The notes under the pieces were generated by a model. The model searched no databases and was not told the origin of the DNA. It worked only from the letters and a program-made list of their open reading frames with translations. Position numbers and translations under genes: made by a program. Source: Salinibacillus xinjiangensis (GTDB lineage: Bacteria; Bacillota; Bacilli; Bacillales; Alkalibacillaceae). From it: DNA of 64,000 nt. The stretch is taken from NCBI RefSeq assembly GCF_009649735.1, contig NZ_WJNH01000001.1:248001-312000 (forward strand), given 5' to 3'. Below, in pieces: positions 42,920 through 51,224 of this stretch (positions are counted from its first letter, which is position 1; each line of letters opens with the position of its first letter).

Positions 42920-43944
42920 ATTCGTGCACCTGCTTTCTCTGCTGATTTTCTAATAATTATAGAAGGATCAAAACGATAGATTTGAGGCTCATCATACTGT
43001 TCCGATTCAAACTTATGAAGAACTAACTCCACCGCCTTCTTCCCCATCTCAAAGGTTGGCTGTGCAATGGTTGTTAATGACGGGTAATGAACCTCAGCGA
43101 ATGATACTTCATCAATTGTGACCAATCCGACGTCCCTTCCAATTTCCAAGTCGTGATCCGATGCATATTTCAAGAACTCCATTAAGGTTAAGTCGTTTCC
43201 AGAAACTATGGCCTGTGGAGGATTTTCAAGTTGAAAAAGCTCATCTATACCCTTCTTCAAAAACGGAGGATCCATTGATTTGATATATCCTTCACGAATT
43301 GGGAGATCAAACCTTTCCATCGCACTTTTATAGCCTTCAACACGCTCAACTCTTGGTACAACCGCCGTATCAATGGACGTTGTTAAGACAGCTATATTTT
43401 CATAACCATTGGTGAGCAAATGCTCCACCGCCAAATGAATAGCTTTTTCATTATCTAGCATGACGGCGTCTCCGTTTAAACCGTTTACATATCGGTCAAC
43501 AAAAACGATAGGAAAGTTTGAGTCTATTAATCTTTTATAAAGCTCCCGATTCCCGCTAGTTGGAAAAACTATCAAGCCATCAACCTGTCTGGCTAATAAG
43601 GTTTCGATGTATTTTTTCTCCTTTTCTGGATCATCATCTGCATTACAAATAATAGTTGAAAAATCATTTTCATTTAATGTATCTTCAATCGAGCGTATCA
43701 CCTGGGTAGAGAAGGAATGAAGAATGTTCGCCACAATTACCCCAATCGTTGCCGTGCTTTTCAGTTTTAAGCTTCTTGCAACATTGTTAGGTTGATAGTT
43801 TAGTTCTTCGATAGCATTTTCAATTCTTTCTCGAGTTTCTTCTCTCATGTACTCATATCTTTCATTTAAATATTGAGATACAGTACTCTTGGATACTTGT
43901 GCGTGCTTTGCTACGTCACTTATGGTCGTTTTTTTGATTTGCAT
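42916..43944 (-). CDS. kdgR: LacI-family repressor, KdgR-like
   Basis: A 342-residue repressor. The HTH and hinge occupy 1-60 (TISDVAKHAQVSKSTVSQYL, hinge NYQPNNVARSLK), followed by the periplasmic-binding-protein-like sensor (ATIGVIVANILHSFSTQVIR). It heads the operon, upstream of kdgK, as in the Bacillus kdgR arrangement; the symbol is given on that basis. Upstream are three 13-bp tandem repeats with central CG (43968-44006), expected operators, and a cre-like site at 44017-44030, so it is likely autoregulated and under glucose repression. Inducer presumably KDG. Confidence 0.82.
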   Translation of the reverse strand: MQIKKTTISDVAKHAQVSKSTVSQYLNERYEYMREETRERIENAIEELNYQPNNVARSLKLKSTATIGVIVANILHSFSTQVIRSIEDTLNENDFSTIICNADDDPEKEKKYIETLLARQVDGLIVFPTSGNRELYKRLIDSNFPIVFVDRYVNGLNGDAVMLDNEKAIHLAVEHLLTNGYENIAVLTTSIDTAVVPRVERVEGYKSAMERFDLPIREGYIKSMDPPFLKKGIDELFQLENPPQAIVSGNDLTLMEFLKYASDHDLEIGRDVGLVTIDEVSFAEVHYPSLTTIAQPTFEMGKKAVELVLHKFESEQYDEPQIYRFDPSIIIRKSAEKAGARI

Positions 43945-43967
43945 GTTCCTTCATCCTTTACAAAACA

Positions 43968-44006
43968 GGTTTACTAAATCGGTTTACTAAATCGGTTTAA
44001 TGAAAC
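43968..44006. promoter_or_regulatory. Three 13-bp tandem repeats, LacI-type operators
   Basis: GGTTTACTAAATC occurs at 43968-43980 and 43981-43993, then GGTTTAATGAAAC at 43994-44006. Junctions create TAAATCGGTTTA at 43975-43986 and 43988-43999, imperfect palindromes with the central CG usual for LacI-family sites. They lie 24-62 bp before the regulator's start. Confidence 0.7.
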
Positions 44007-44016
44007 TATAACACAA

Positions 44017-44030
44017 TGAAAACGCTTTTA
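44017..44030. promoter_or_regulatory. cre-like CcpA site upstream of the uronate operon
   Basis: TGAAAACGCTTTTA matches the Bacillus cre pattern TGNAANCGNWNNCA at all fixed positions except one. It lies just upstream of the LacI-type operators in the probable promoter region. Confidence 0.55.
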
Positions 44031-44337
44031 AAATAGAAAATTTACATTTTTGCAAAAAACAAATTTTGGAATCCAGAGTTATAACACGTTTTATGATGAA
44101 CACCTATTTCGCACAAAAAATGTCCTATCTCAATATAGAGACAGGACATTAAATATCTGATTAATCAACTACACTCGTATACTATTGTCCTTCATTGGAC
44201 ACGTCTTCTTTGATGAAATTTTGTGGTCGGGAAACCAATATAATTTTACCTGAAGTGAGGTATTTTTATTTTTTATACCACACTGAAAGCTTACCGGAAC
44301 CCCTGGCATAGCCAGGGGTTCCAAATATATAAAGAAT
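44031..44337. other. Hairpin-rich gap downstream of iadA
   Basis: No gene. Contains the perfect inverted repeat GGAACCCCTGGC-ATA-GCCAGGGGTTCC halves at 44296-44322 and a second hairpin at about 44121-44151 (ATGTCCT against AGGACAT). With the iadA terminator these form a series of stem-loops downstream of the minus-strand gene. Confidence 0.55.
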
Positions 44338-44380
44338 AAAAACAAGGGCCAACTCCCACATCTGGGGTTGGCCCTTGTTT
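44338..44380 (-). terminator. iadA terminator, second copy of the 43-bp direct repeat
   Basis: AAACAAGGGCCAAC against GTTGGCCCTTGTTT, overlapping the iadA stop codon. On the plus strand it repeats 33053-33095 in direct orientation with one mismatch (A to T in the loop). Confidence 0.88.
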
Positions 44381-45527
44381 ACTCAAAAGTTCCCTTAACC
44401 ATAACTTCCTTATCCTTAACCATATGGCGTCCCCTTGCAAAAACATGCTGAATATCAAAAGTTTGCTTGTCCAAAATTAACACATCGGCATCTGATGACT
44501 CTTGCAGACGACCTTTGTTTTTCAAATGTAAAACTTCCGCTGTGTTCGTTGTAACCAGTGGTAGTACTTCCTCTAAATCTAGTCCTTGTTCCTTCACAGC
44601 TGCTACCATTTGCTTGTATAGTGTCTGAGTACTGGCAACACCTAAACCAACCAAATTTCCATCTTCATCAAACTTAGGCAAACTACCATTTCCATCTGAT
44701 GATAAGGTTAGGTGCTGCATGTCTCCTCCATTTTCCTTATAATATGTAATCCACTCGCCGGTTTTGCTATCTGCAGTCATATCTACATAAGCACCTTTCT
44801 TGGCTAGTGCAATAGCATCATCAAGCAAGCGTTGACTTCGGGTGATGTGAGTGGCATATAGTTGTGATGCTGGAATCTCGTATTCTTCTAATAGCTGATG
44901 CAAAAGAGACAAATATTCTTTCCCAGGTCCAGTGTGAAAATGGGTGATTCCTGCCTTTCCACTTAACAAACCACCAACTCGAGCTTCCCCTACTAGCTTG
45001 GCTAGCTCATGTAAGGATGGCTGCCCGGATCTGGAATCTGAAATAGCAATTTCTCCAGCTCCAATCACCTTATCTATTAAAATGACGTCATCTTTTACAC
45101 TGGTAGTAATCGTAGGAGTAGGAACATCGTAATTCCCCGTATAAATAAAGGTCGTGACGCCCTCTTCCTCTAATCCTCTCGCTTTGGCCAGCAGGGAGGT
45201 CATATGGCGAGTCGTTCCATCTGTTCCTAAAAGACCCGCAACAGTAGTAATACCGGATTTGAGAAGATCACTTAACTGAATCTCCGGTGTTCGAGTGGCA
45301 AAGCCACCCTCTCCACCACCACCGATTAAATGAACATGTGGGTCAATTAATCCTGGTACTACGACACAACCGTCTGCATCCACTACGTTTACATCTACTC
45401 CCAGCTTCTCAACAACCTGAAGGTCAATATCCCCAATTTTGATGATTTTTTGATTCACTAGTAGGATGGATTGTTTCCCAATAGGATTTGGTGCGTATAT
45501 TTCGCCATTTTGAATGAGTGTGAACAT
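44379..45527 (-). CDS. iadA: Beta-aspartyl (isoaspartyl) dipeptidase
   Basis: A 382-residue amidohydrolase-superfamily dipeptidase that clears isoaspartyl dipeptides. Metal-site segments: PGLIDPHVHLIGGGGEGGF (about 58-76), ITHFHTGPG (about 194-202), ATHITRS (about 225) and SSDGNGSLP (about 278-286). The GGGGEGG loop is characteristic of IadA. GGAGG precedes the ATG. A perfect 16-bp palindrome, AAACAAACGTTTGTTT, lies 27 bp upstream and may be a TetR-type operator. Confidence 0.92.
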   Translation of the reverse strand: MFTLIQNGEIYAPNPIGKQSILLVNQKIIKIGDIDLQVVEKLGVDVNVVDADGCVVVPGLIDPHVHLIGGGGEGGFATRTPEIQLSDLLKSGITTVAGLLGTDGTTRHMTSLLAKARGLEEEGVTTFIYTGNYDVPTPTITTSVKDDVILIDKVIGAGEIAISDSRSGQPSLHELAKLVGEARVGGLLSGKAGITHFHTGPGKEYLSLLHQLLEEYEIPASQLYATHITRSQRLLDDAIALAKKGAYVDMTADSKTGEWITYYKENGGDMQHLTLSSDGNGSLPKFDEDGNLVGLGVASTQTLYKQMVAAVKEQGLDLEEVLPLVTTNTAEVLHLKNKGRLQESSDADVLILDKQTFDIQHVFARGRHMVKDKEVMVKGTFE

Positions 45528-45553
45528 GGTTTGCCTCCAATGCTTTTGTTATT

Positions 45554-45569
45554 AAACAAACGTTTGTTT
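45554..45569. promoter_or_regulatory. Perfect 16-bp palindrome upstream of iadA
   Basis: AAACAAACGTTTGTTT, symmetric about CG, in the 58-bp gap between iadA and the zinc-ribbon gene. The form suits a TetR-family operator. No TetR gene lies in the window. Confidence 0.45.
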
Positions 45570-45585
45570 GAATTGAGATCGCTAA

Positions 45586-45786
45586 CTAATCAATCACACG
45601 AGCAACATCTCTATTACAAGACTTACATTTCCCTTTCAAAACCAAATTCCCATCCTCAGAATCAACCTGATAATCCACAATCGTTGTCACAAAACAATTA
45701 CCACAAAAAACATTTTCCTCTAGTTCTTTTCGTATATCGGCTGGTATGGAAAGCCATCTTTTTCTGGCTAATTCATCGATTGGCAT
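45586..45786 (-). CDS. Small zinc-ribbon protein, 66 aa
   Basis: A 66-residue protein with two knuckles, CGNC (about 28-31) and CKSC (about 54-57), separated by a beta-rich stretch (TTIVDYQVDSEDGNLVLKGK). This is the layout of a zinc ribbon, suggesting nucleic-acid or protein binding. The start has GAGGTG five bases upstream. It lies upstream of iadA on the same strand with a palindrome between them. I do not recognise a named family. Confidence 0.75.
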   Translation of the reverse strand: MPIDELARKRWLSIPADIRKELEENVFCGNCFVTTIVDYQVDSEDGNLVLKGKCKSCNRDVARVID

Positions 45787-45905
45787 GTTTTCACCTCAAG
45801 TTTCTTATTTTAGACTATTCTATATAAAATAGAGCACTATGTAAAACAAAGCTATTACAAGAGAGATACTCACTACTACTACTTAATAGAATGGCATGCA
45901 ATCCA

Positions 45906-45937
45906 AACAAAAAGAGAATTGGTCACCCAATCCTCTT
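45906..45937 (-). terminator. Terminator of the acyl-CoA synthetase gene
   Basis: On the minus strand AAGAG-ATTGG and CCAAT-CTCTT pair around GTGA, followed by TTTTGTTT. Confidence 0.75.
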
Positions 45938-45949
45938 CAACTTGCACTA

Positions 45950-47470
45950 TTAAGTATGATCTCTCAAATGATTCTTCTGTATCTTCCCAATCGATGTCCT
46001 TGGAAAGTCTTCCACAAATTGATAGATTTGCGGTACTTTAAAGTAAGATAATCGCTTCTCACAAAAGGATTTAATTTCTTCTTCCGTCAACGATTCTCCA
46101 TCCAAAACCTTTATATAAGCCGCTACAGCTTCCTCGCGTAAATGATCTGGAACGGAAATGACCGCACAGTCTTCTACACTCGGATGAACACGGATAGTGT
46201 TTTCCACCTCAATAGATGAAATATTTTCTCCAGCTCGCTTAATCATATCCTTACTTCGATCAACAAACCAAATGTACCCATTATTCAAGTAGTAACCACT
46301 ATCACCCGTGTAGAGCCATCCATCCTTTAAGGTTTCTTGAGTAGCCTCAGGATTTTTATAGTATCCTTTCATCAAGGAAGGAGATTTCACCACAATCTGT
46401 CCCACCTGATCTGGACCAAGTTCCTTTCCTTCCTCATCTACAATTTTCACTTCATGACCCAAGGCGGGCTTACCAATGGGGACAATGCCCGTTCTTTCAT
46501 CTCGAATTCTTTTATCAAATAACGGGGTGACAATGTTGGTCGTAATCGATTCGGTCATGCCAAACCATTGATAGAGACGAACGCCAAAGCGGGCTTCAAA
46601 CTCCTCCAGCTCATTATAGGTCACAAATAAACCATAACCTGCCCACTTAAGCGTGTGATCCTTTTCATTCGGATGAGGATCAGTTTGCAAAAGCATTTTA
46701 ACCGTTGTTGCCACAAAGCTAGAAACTGTCGGTTGATAGCGCTGAACGTCATCCCAAAAGGTGGATGAGCTAAATCGCTTCTTCAACACGATAGAACACC
46801 CCACTACTAAGGAGGCCATTGACGTATAATATTGAGAATTTACATGAAATAACGGTAAAAAGATTAAATAACGATCAAATGGGGTTAACCATTGATTTCG
46901 TACTGATGTCTCCCCTGCAAAAAGATAATTTTCATGAGTAATTTCTACCCCCTTTGGTTTCGATGTAGTACCAGATGTGTACATCATCCCGCACACATCA
47001 CTTGGTTGTACGTCCTCCTCACGATTCTCTGAGGAATACTTTTGCAAATAGATACCCCACTCCTCATCCAGCACTTCCTGAAATGCTAAATCTTTAGAAT
47101 CCACAACCTCAGTAATTTCATTTGTAAATAAGGAATCCTCAGCTATAAACCCAACCGCATCAGAATGATCCACGAAATATTCAATTTCAAAGGCAGTAGA
47201 TGCTGTATTAATGGGAACCATTACCGCTCCAATGGCACCACAACCAAACCATAAATCATAAAACTCTGGTCGATTGCTCAACAATACTGCTACCTTGTCC
47301 CCTTTTTCAACCCCTTTGGTTTTTAAGAAATCAGCTGTTTGATTCACGCGAGTTCGTAGTTCATCATAGGTAATCACTTGATCCTCATAATAAAGAAATA
47401 CCTTTTTCGGATGTAATGTACTTTTTTCAATAATTAAGTCATAAACGTTTTTATTTCCTGTTATAAGCAA
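45950..47470 (-). CDS. AMP-forming acyl-CoA synthetase
   Basis: A 506-residue adenylate-forming ligase. The phosphate loop MYTSGTTSKPKGVE (about 168-181), GMTESITTN (about 300), YTGDSGYYLNNGYIWFVDRSKDMIKRAGENIS (hinge region, residues about 395-426) and the C-terminal catalytic lysine in PRTSIGKIQKN (about 490-500) are present. It activates a carboxylic acid to its CoA thioester. The start is TTG behind GGAGG. It follows the AtoE-type carrier gene by 22 bp, so a short- or medium-chain fatty acid is the probable substrate. Acid specificity cannot be read directly. Confidence 0.88.
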   Translation of the reverse strand: MLITGNKNVYDLIIEKSTLHPKKVFLYYEDQVITYDELRTRVNQTADFLKTKGVEKGDKVAVLLSNRPEFYDLWFGCGAIGAVMVPINTASTAFEIEYFVDHSDAVGFIAEDSLFTNEITEVVDSKDLAFQEVLDEEWGIYLQKYSSENREEDVQPSDVCGMMYTSGTTSKPKGVEITHENYLFAGETSVRNQWLTPFDRYLIFLPLFHVNSQYYTSMASLVVGCSIVLKKRFSSSTFWDDVQRYQPTVSSFVATTVKMLLQTDPHPNEKDHTLKWAGYGLFVTYNELEEFEARFGVRLYQWFGMTESITTNIVTPLFDKRIRDERTGIVPIGKPALGHEVKIVDEEGKELGPDQVGQIVVKSPSLMKGYYKNPEATQETLKDGWLYTGDSGYYLNNGYIWFVDRSKDMIKRAGENISSIEVENTIRVHPSVEDCAVISVPDHLREEAVAAYIKVLDGESLTEEEIKSFCEKRLSYFKVPQIYQFVEDFPRTSIGKIQKNHLRDHT

Positions 47471-47492
47471 GATGGGTACCTCCTTAACTTAA

Positions 47493-48839
47493 TTAAAATA
47501 TCATCGGAATAAAAGTGACCCCGACAGCTCCAATGACAAATAAAATTACAAGTGAGACTAAGCAGTATCCCCAGATATCTTTTAACCCCAAACCAGACAA
47601 ACCTAATGCTGGGAGTACAAAAAATGGCTGGAGAAGGTTGGTAACGACATCCCCGATAGAAACGGTATTAACAGCCACTGATGGTGAAATTCCCATCTGT
47701 TGGATAGCATTGATCATAATTGGACCCTGAATTTGCCACTGCCCCCCAGCTGATGGAACAAATATGTTTACAATAGATGCAGATAAAAAGCTTAGGAAAG
47801 GAAAGGTAAATTCATTTGAGATGGCTACAATGCTATTAGAGATGATGACGATTAAACCTGATCCAATCATCATTCCCATAATCCCCGCATAAAAAGGAAA
47901 CTGCAATACAATTCCGCCTGCAGATGGCATTGCATTCGTAATGGATTTAACATAACTACGGGGTGAACCATGCAAAGCAAGTCCTAGAATAATAAAACCA
48001 AAGTTTAAAATATTAAGCTCTAAATTAAACCCATTTCTAGAAAAGTATATGAATAACCATATGAAACCTAAAACGACAATAATATAATTTAATATCTTGC
48101 TATTATCCAATCGATCTGCAATGGTTGGATCTTCCACAGGTATAGATGGATTCGTTTCTACACCAGCAGCAGTCTCATCATGCTTCATTTGATAAGGAAC
48201 AACCTCATCAGATTTTGGCATCATTTTTATATAAGCAAAGATGACAGCTACTAAACCTACTAATGCAACAAATAGCATAATCGGACTAAAAATCGTTTCG
48301 GTTAAAGGGATTAGACCAATTTGTTCTTCTAAGGAGTGTCCTGGAGTATTAACTAGAAGTGGTGCAGTGAGTGTGATACTAATTGGTAAAATAGAGATGG
48401 TTGCTGTATATGCTGCAGCAATCAAAATTCGAAAGTCTGCTTTTTGAACGTTTTTGGCGACTTCAATCGCAAATAATGTACCTAAAACAAAGCCTAGTCC
48501 CCAGCTAAGGAAACCACCCACAGCTGCAACCAACATGGTGATAATAATGGCTGATTTTTGAGTTTTGGGAACCTTGGCCCCTTTTTGTACCCACTTCTGT
48601 ACAATTGGAGCTTTAACAAGTGCATACCCCGTAATAATGATTAAAATCATTTGAGTGGTAAAAGCCAAAAAGTTCCAAAAACCGCTATACCAATGTTCAA
48701 CCATTCCAAATAAACTTTCCCCGGTCATGGTTATACCCATAATCATAACAATTAAAGTCAATATAATAGCAAAAATAAAGGCATTTGGCAGAAATCTTTC
48801 TACCCCAACTTTAAAGCTCTGAGAGACTCTTCTTAGCAT
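47493..48839 (-). CDS. AtoE-family short-chain fatty acid transporter
   Basis: A 448-residue membrane carrier with about 12 helices. VERFLPNAFIFAIILTLIVM (about 13-32), LSWGLGFVLGTLFAIEVAKN (about 112-131) and the FVPSAGGQWQIQGPIMINA region (about 361-379) match the AtoE family of short-chain fatty acid (acetoacetate/butyrate) transporters. AGGAGG overlaps the upstream ATG, so I chose the second ATG (MLRRVSQ). A cre-like site lies 53 bp upstream. It presumably supplies the acyl-CoA synthetase encoded next. Confidence 0.9.
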   Translation of the reverse strand: MLRRVSQSFKVGVERFLPNAFIFAIILTLIVMIMGITMTGESLFGMVEHWYSGFWNFLAFTTQMILIIITGYALVKAPIVQKWVQKGAKVPKTQKSAIIITMLVAAVGGFLSWGLGFVLGTLFAIEVAKNVQKADFRILIAAAYTATISILPISITLTAPLLVNTPGHSLEEQIGLIPLTETIFSPIMLFVALVGLVAVIFAYIKMMPKSDEVVPYQMKHDETAAGVETNPSIPVEDPTIADRLDNSKILNYIIVVLGFIWLFIYFSRNGFNLELNILNFGFIILGLALHGSPRSYVKSITNAMPSAGGIVLQFPFYAGIMGMMIGSGLIVIISNSIVAISNEFTFPFLSFLSASIVNIFVPSAGGQWQIQGPIMINAIQQMGISPSVAVNTVSIGDVVTNLLQPFFVLPALGLSGLGLKDIWGYCLVSLVILFVIGAVGVTFIPMIF

Positions 48840-48845
48840 TGTCAT

Positions 48846-49216
48846 CCTCCTAGATCATTTTTTAAGTGTGTTAGTTACTATTTCGCAATTCCTAAAGCGC
48901 TTACAAAATATGAAATATAATAAATAACTGACCTCCGTTACATATAGACCACCCCTGACGTATTTTTTTATGACTTTTTTTAATATACAGAATATTAACA
49001 TATTTATTACCAGCCCACAATAGTAGATTACCTTATATCTAGTAAAACAACCCATCCCCTACCGAAACACCATTTGCTTAATTTTTCATTATTCTATATA
49101 GTGAAAATAGGAAAATGGTCTATCCTCGTTTAAAACACTCTAGTAATCATATCTATCTTTCCTATTGTGATGAATATAATCCTACATGGAAATCCCTTAA
49201 GAAATGAGGTTATCCA
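48846..49216. other. Divergent regulatory gap between atoE-like and gntR genes
   Basis: A 370-bp AT-rich gap holding a cre-like site at 48892-48905 and presumably both promoters. On the plus strand TATAAT occurs near 49171 without a good -35. A short minus-strand reading frame here has no ribosome site and is not credible. Confidence 0.4.
48892..48905. promoter_or_regulatory. cre-like CcpA site upstream of the AtoE-type carrier
   Basis: On the minus strand TGTAAGCGCTTTAG, with the TGTAAGCGCTTT core common in Bacillus cre sites; the last two bases differ from consensus. Confidence 0.5.
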
Positions 49217-49897
49217 ATGAACGAATTATCACTAGAAAAACAAGTCCCATATTACGAACAGTTTTACCACATGATTAAGAAAATGATCTTTGAAGGAAAA
49301 TATCAGCCTGGGGAACGAATAAATGAAACACAACTGGCCAAAGAGTTTAATGTCAGTAAAAGTCCAATTCGAGAAGCAGTACGTATTCTTGAAAAAGAAG
49401 GTCTATTAGTAGTCAAAAAATCGAAGGTCGTGGTGTATGAGCCGACTTTAAAGGATGTAAAGGATATCTATTTTTGTCGGATGGCATTGGAATCCTTTGC
49501 AGCGAAAATTACAACACAAATGGCCAGTGATGAGGAACTGAAAGAAATTGAGGATTCTTTATTAAAAACGGAAAAAGCGATTCAAGCTAACGAAAACGCG
49601 AACACGATTATTACCCTCAATGAGCAGTTCCACAATTTGATTCTCAAGTTTACACATAACAACCGCCTTCAAAAGCAGGTTAATGATTTAAAAGGGTTAA
49701 TCTACTTTTTTCGTATTCTTAATTTTAAGGGTGAAAATAGAGCCGCAGACATTTTAAAGCAGCATCGTAGTATCTTTGAATGTATGAAAAATAGAGATGC
49801 AGAACAAGCATCCGAGCAAATGATTAACCATTTAGAGCTTGATACCGAACACTTATTTGAAGTCCTTTCTTCTAGTAAAGATAAAAGCACGACGTAA
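49217..49897 (+). CDS. GntR-family regulator, FCD (FadR) type
   Basis: A 226-residue regulator. The N-terminal winged HTH (about 10-76: GKYQPGERINETQLAKEFNVSKSPIREAVRILEKEGL) is followed by an all-helical FCD domain (about 82-215) with metal-ligand-type histidines, e.g. LNEQFHNLILKFTHNNRL and ILKQHRSIFECM. It precedes the dehydrogenase/carrier operon on the same strand. A palindrome rich in AGTCGACT at 50025-50040, just after that operon's promoter, is the likely operator. Ligand presumably tartrate, malate or a related acid. Confidence 0.87.
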   Translation: MNELSLEKQVPYYEQFYHMIKKMIFEGKYQPGERINETQLAKEFNVSKSPIREAVRILEKEGLLVVKKSKVVVYEPTLKDVKDIYFCRMALESFAAKITTQMASDEELKEIEDSLLKTEKAIQANENANTIITLNEQFHNLILKFTHNNRLQKQVNDLKGLIYFFRILNFKGENRAADILKQHRSIFECMKNRDAEQASEQMINHLELDTEHLFEVLSSSKDKSTT

Positions 49898-49918
49898 ACA
49901 TAAATAAGTATTTTAGAC

Positions 49919-49958
49919 AGAAAGCTGTGTCCTCCATAGGATTCAGCTTCTTTTTTTC
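49919..49958 (+). terminator. Terminator of the GntR gene
   Basis: GAAAGCTG-TCCT and AGGA-CAGCTTC pair around CCAT, followed by TTTTTTTC. Confidence 0.85.
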
Positions 49959-49977
49959 TTTCTATTAAAAATTTCTC

Positions 49978-50040
49978 TTGATAATATTCAGAAACTTTTG
50001 TATAGTATGATTACAAATCATCATCAGTCGACTGACGACT
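49978..50040 (+). promoter_or_regulatory. Sigma-A promoter and GntR-type operator of the tartrate/malate operon
   Basis: TTGATA (49978-49983), 17-bp spacer, TATAGT (50001-50006). The inverted repeat AGTCGACTGACGACT (50026-50040), containing CAGTCGACTG, lies just after the predicted start point, where a repressor would block transcription. Confidence 0.75.
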
Positions 50041-50065
50041 AAAATACTATAAGGAGGCATACATA

Positions 50066-51127
50066 GTGAAACAATTAAAAATTGCATCCATCCCAGGAGA
50101 CGGTATAGGAAAGGAAGTTGTACCCGCAGCCATCGATGTTTTGAAAGCGGTATCAGAGGTTCATGGAGGACTACAGTTTGAATTCACGGATTTTCCATAC
50201 AGCTGTGAATATTACTTAGAGCATGGTGCCATGATGCCTGAGGATGGACTTGAGAGATTAAAAGATTTCGACTCTATCTTTTTAGGAGCAGTTGGGAATG
50301 AAAAACTAGTACCAGACCATGTTTCCCTGTGGGGATTGTTGATTAAGCTTCGTCGTGAGTTTGAACAGCAAATCAACATCCGCCCTGCTAAAGTACTTAA
50401 TGGCATTCAATCACCACTCGTGAACCCGAAAGATTTTGACCTGATCGTGGTTCGTGAAAATAGTGAAGGTGAATACAGTGAAGTCGGCGGTCGCATTTTC
50501 CGTGAAGAAGATGAAATTGCCATTCAAAACAATATCTTCTCACGTAAAGGAACTGAACGGGCAATGCACTATGCCTTTGATTTAGCCTCAAAGCGCAATA
50601 AGCATGTGACAAGTGCGACAAAATCTAATGGAATCGTTCACTCTATGCCGTTTTGGGACGAGGTGTTCCAAGATGTGGCTAAGCAGTATCCGGAGATTGG
50701 AACGGATAAGCAGCACATTGATGCATTAACTGCCTTCTTTGTTACCCATCCAGATCGATTTGATGTCATCGTGGCCAGTAACCTATTTGGCGACATTTTA
50801 ACTGATTTAGGTGCTGCGGTTATGGGAAGCATCGGAATCGCTCCAGCCGGGAACATCAATGTTAATGGGAAGTACCCATCCATGTTTGAACCGGTTCATG
50901 GATCAGCACCTGATATTATTGGAAAAGGTGTTGCAAATCCAATTGGCCAAATTTGGACAGCGAAGATGATGCTAGACCACCACGGAGAAGATGAAATCGG
51001 TAAAGTACTATTAGACGTTGTGGAAAGTACAACAGCTGATGGAATTATTACTCCAGATATCGGTGGAAAGCACTCCACACAAGAAGTTACAGATGAAATT
51101 ATTAAACGTTTGAAAGCGAAAGCGTAA
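50066..51127 (+). CDS. Tartrate/D-malate dehydrogenase family protein (TtuC/DmlA-like)
   Basis: A 353-residue beta-decarboxylating dehydrogenase of the isopropylmalate family. IASIPGDGIGKEVVPAAIDVL (5-25) starts the fold; VRENSEGEYSEVGGR (about 129-143), the TSATKSNGIVHSMPFWDEVF lysine region (about 185-204) and LFGDILTDLGAAVMGSIGIAPAGNIN (about 241-266, metal aspartates) are present. TtuC/YeaU-type members act on tartrate and D-malate. Together with glycerate kinase downstream it suggests meso-tartrate to D-glycerate to phosphoglycerate. AAGGAGG precedes the ATG. Confidence 0.87.
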   Translation: MKQLKIASIPGDGIGKEVVPAAIDVLKAVSEVHGGLQFEFTDFPYSCEYYLEHGAMMPEDGLERLKDFDSIFLGAVGNEKLVPDHVSLWGLLIKLRREFEQQINIRPAKVLNGIQSPLVNPKDFDLIVVRENSEGEYSEVGGRIFREEDEIAIQNNIFSRKGTERAMHYAFDLASKRNKHVTSATKSNGIVHSMPFWDEVFQDVAKQYPEIGTDKQHIDALTAFFVTHPDRFDVIVASNLFGDILTDLGAAVMGSIGIAPAGNINVNGKYPSMFEPVHGSAPDIIGKGVANPIGQIWTAKMMLDHHGEDEIGKVLLDVVESTTADGIITPDIGGKHSTQEVTDEIIKRLKAKA

Positions 51128-51139
51128 TTACTAACTATA

Positions 51140-51170
51140 GATGAATCTATTCAACCTGGATAGATTCATC
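51140..51170 (+). other. Intercistronic hairpin
   Basis: GATGAATCTAT and ATAGATTCATC form a perfect 11-bp stem without a T run, 13 bp past the dehydrogenase stop. More likely message protection than full termination. Confidence 0.6.
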
Positions 51171-51183
51171 ATTTCCCCACCAT

Positions 51184-51197
51184 TGCAAACGCTTACC
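51184..51197. promoter_or_regulatory. cre-like CcpA site upstream of the 2-hydroxycarboxylate carrier
   Basis: TGCAAACGCTTACC matches TGNAANCGNWNNCA except the last base. Its place inside the operon suggests a roadblock or a secondary promoter. Confidence 0.55.
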
Positions 51198-51224
51198 TAC
51201 TAAACAAAAAGGAGTGTTAAAAAA

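Noticed and set aside
48855-49055. Minus-strand 66-codon frame upstream of the AtoE-type gene
   Set aside because: AT-rich promoter region, no ribosome site, unlikely composition.
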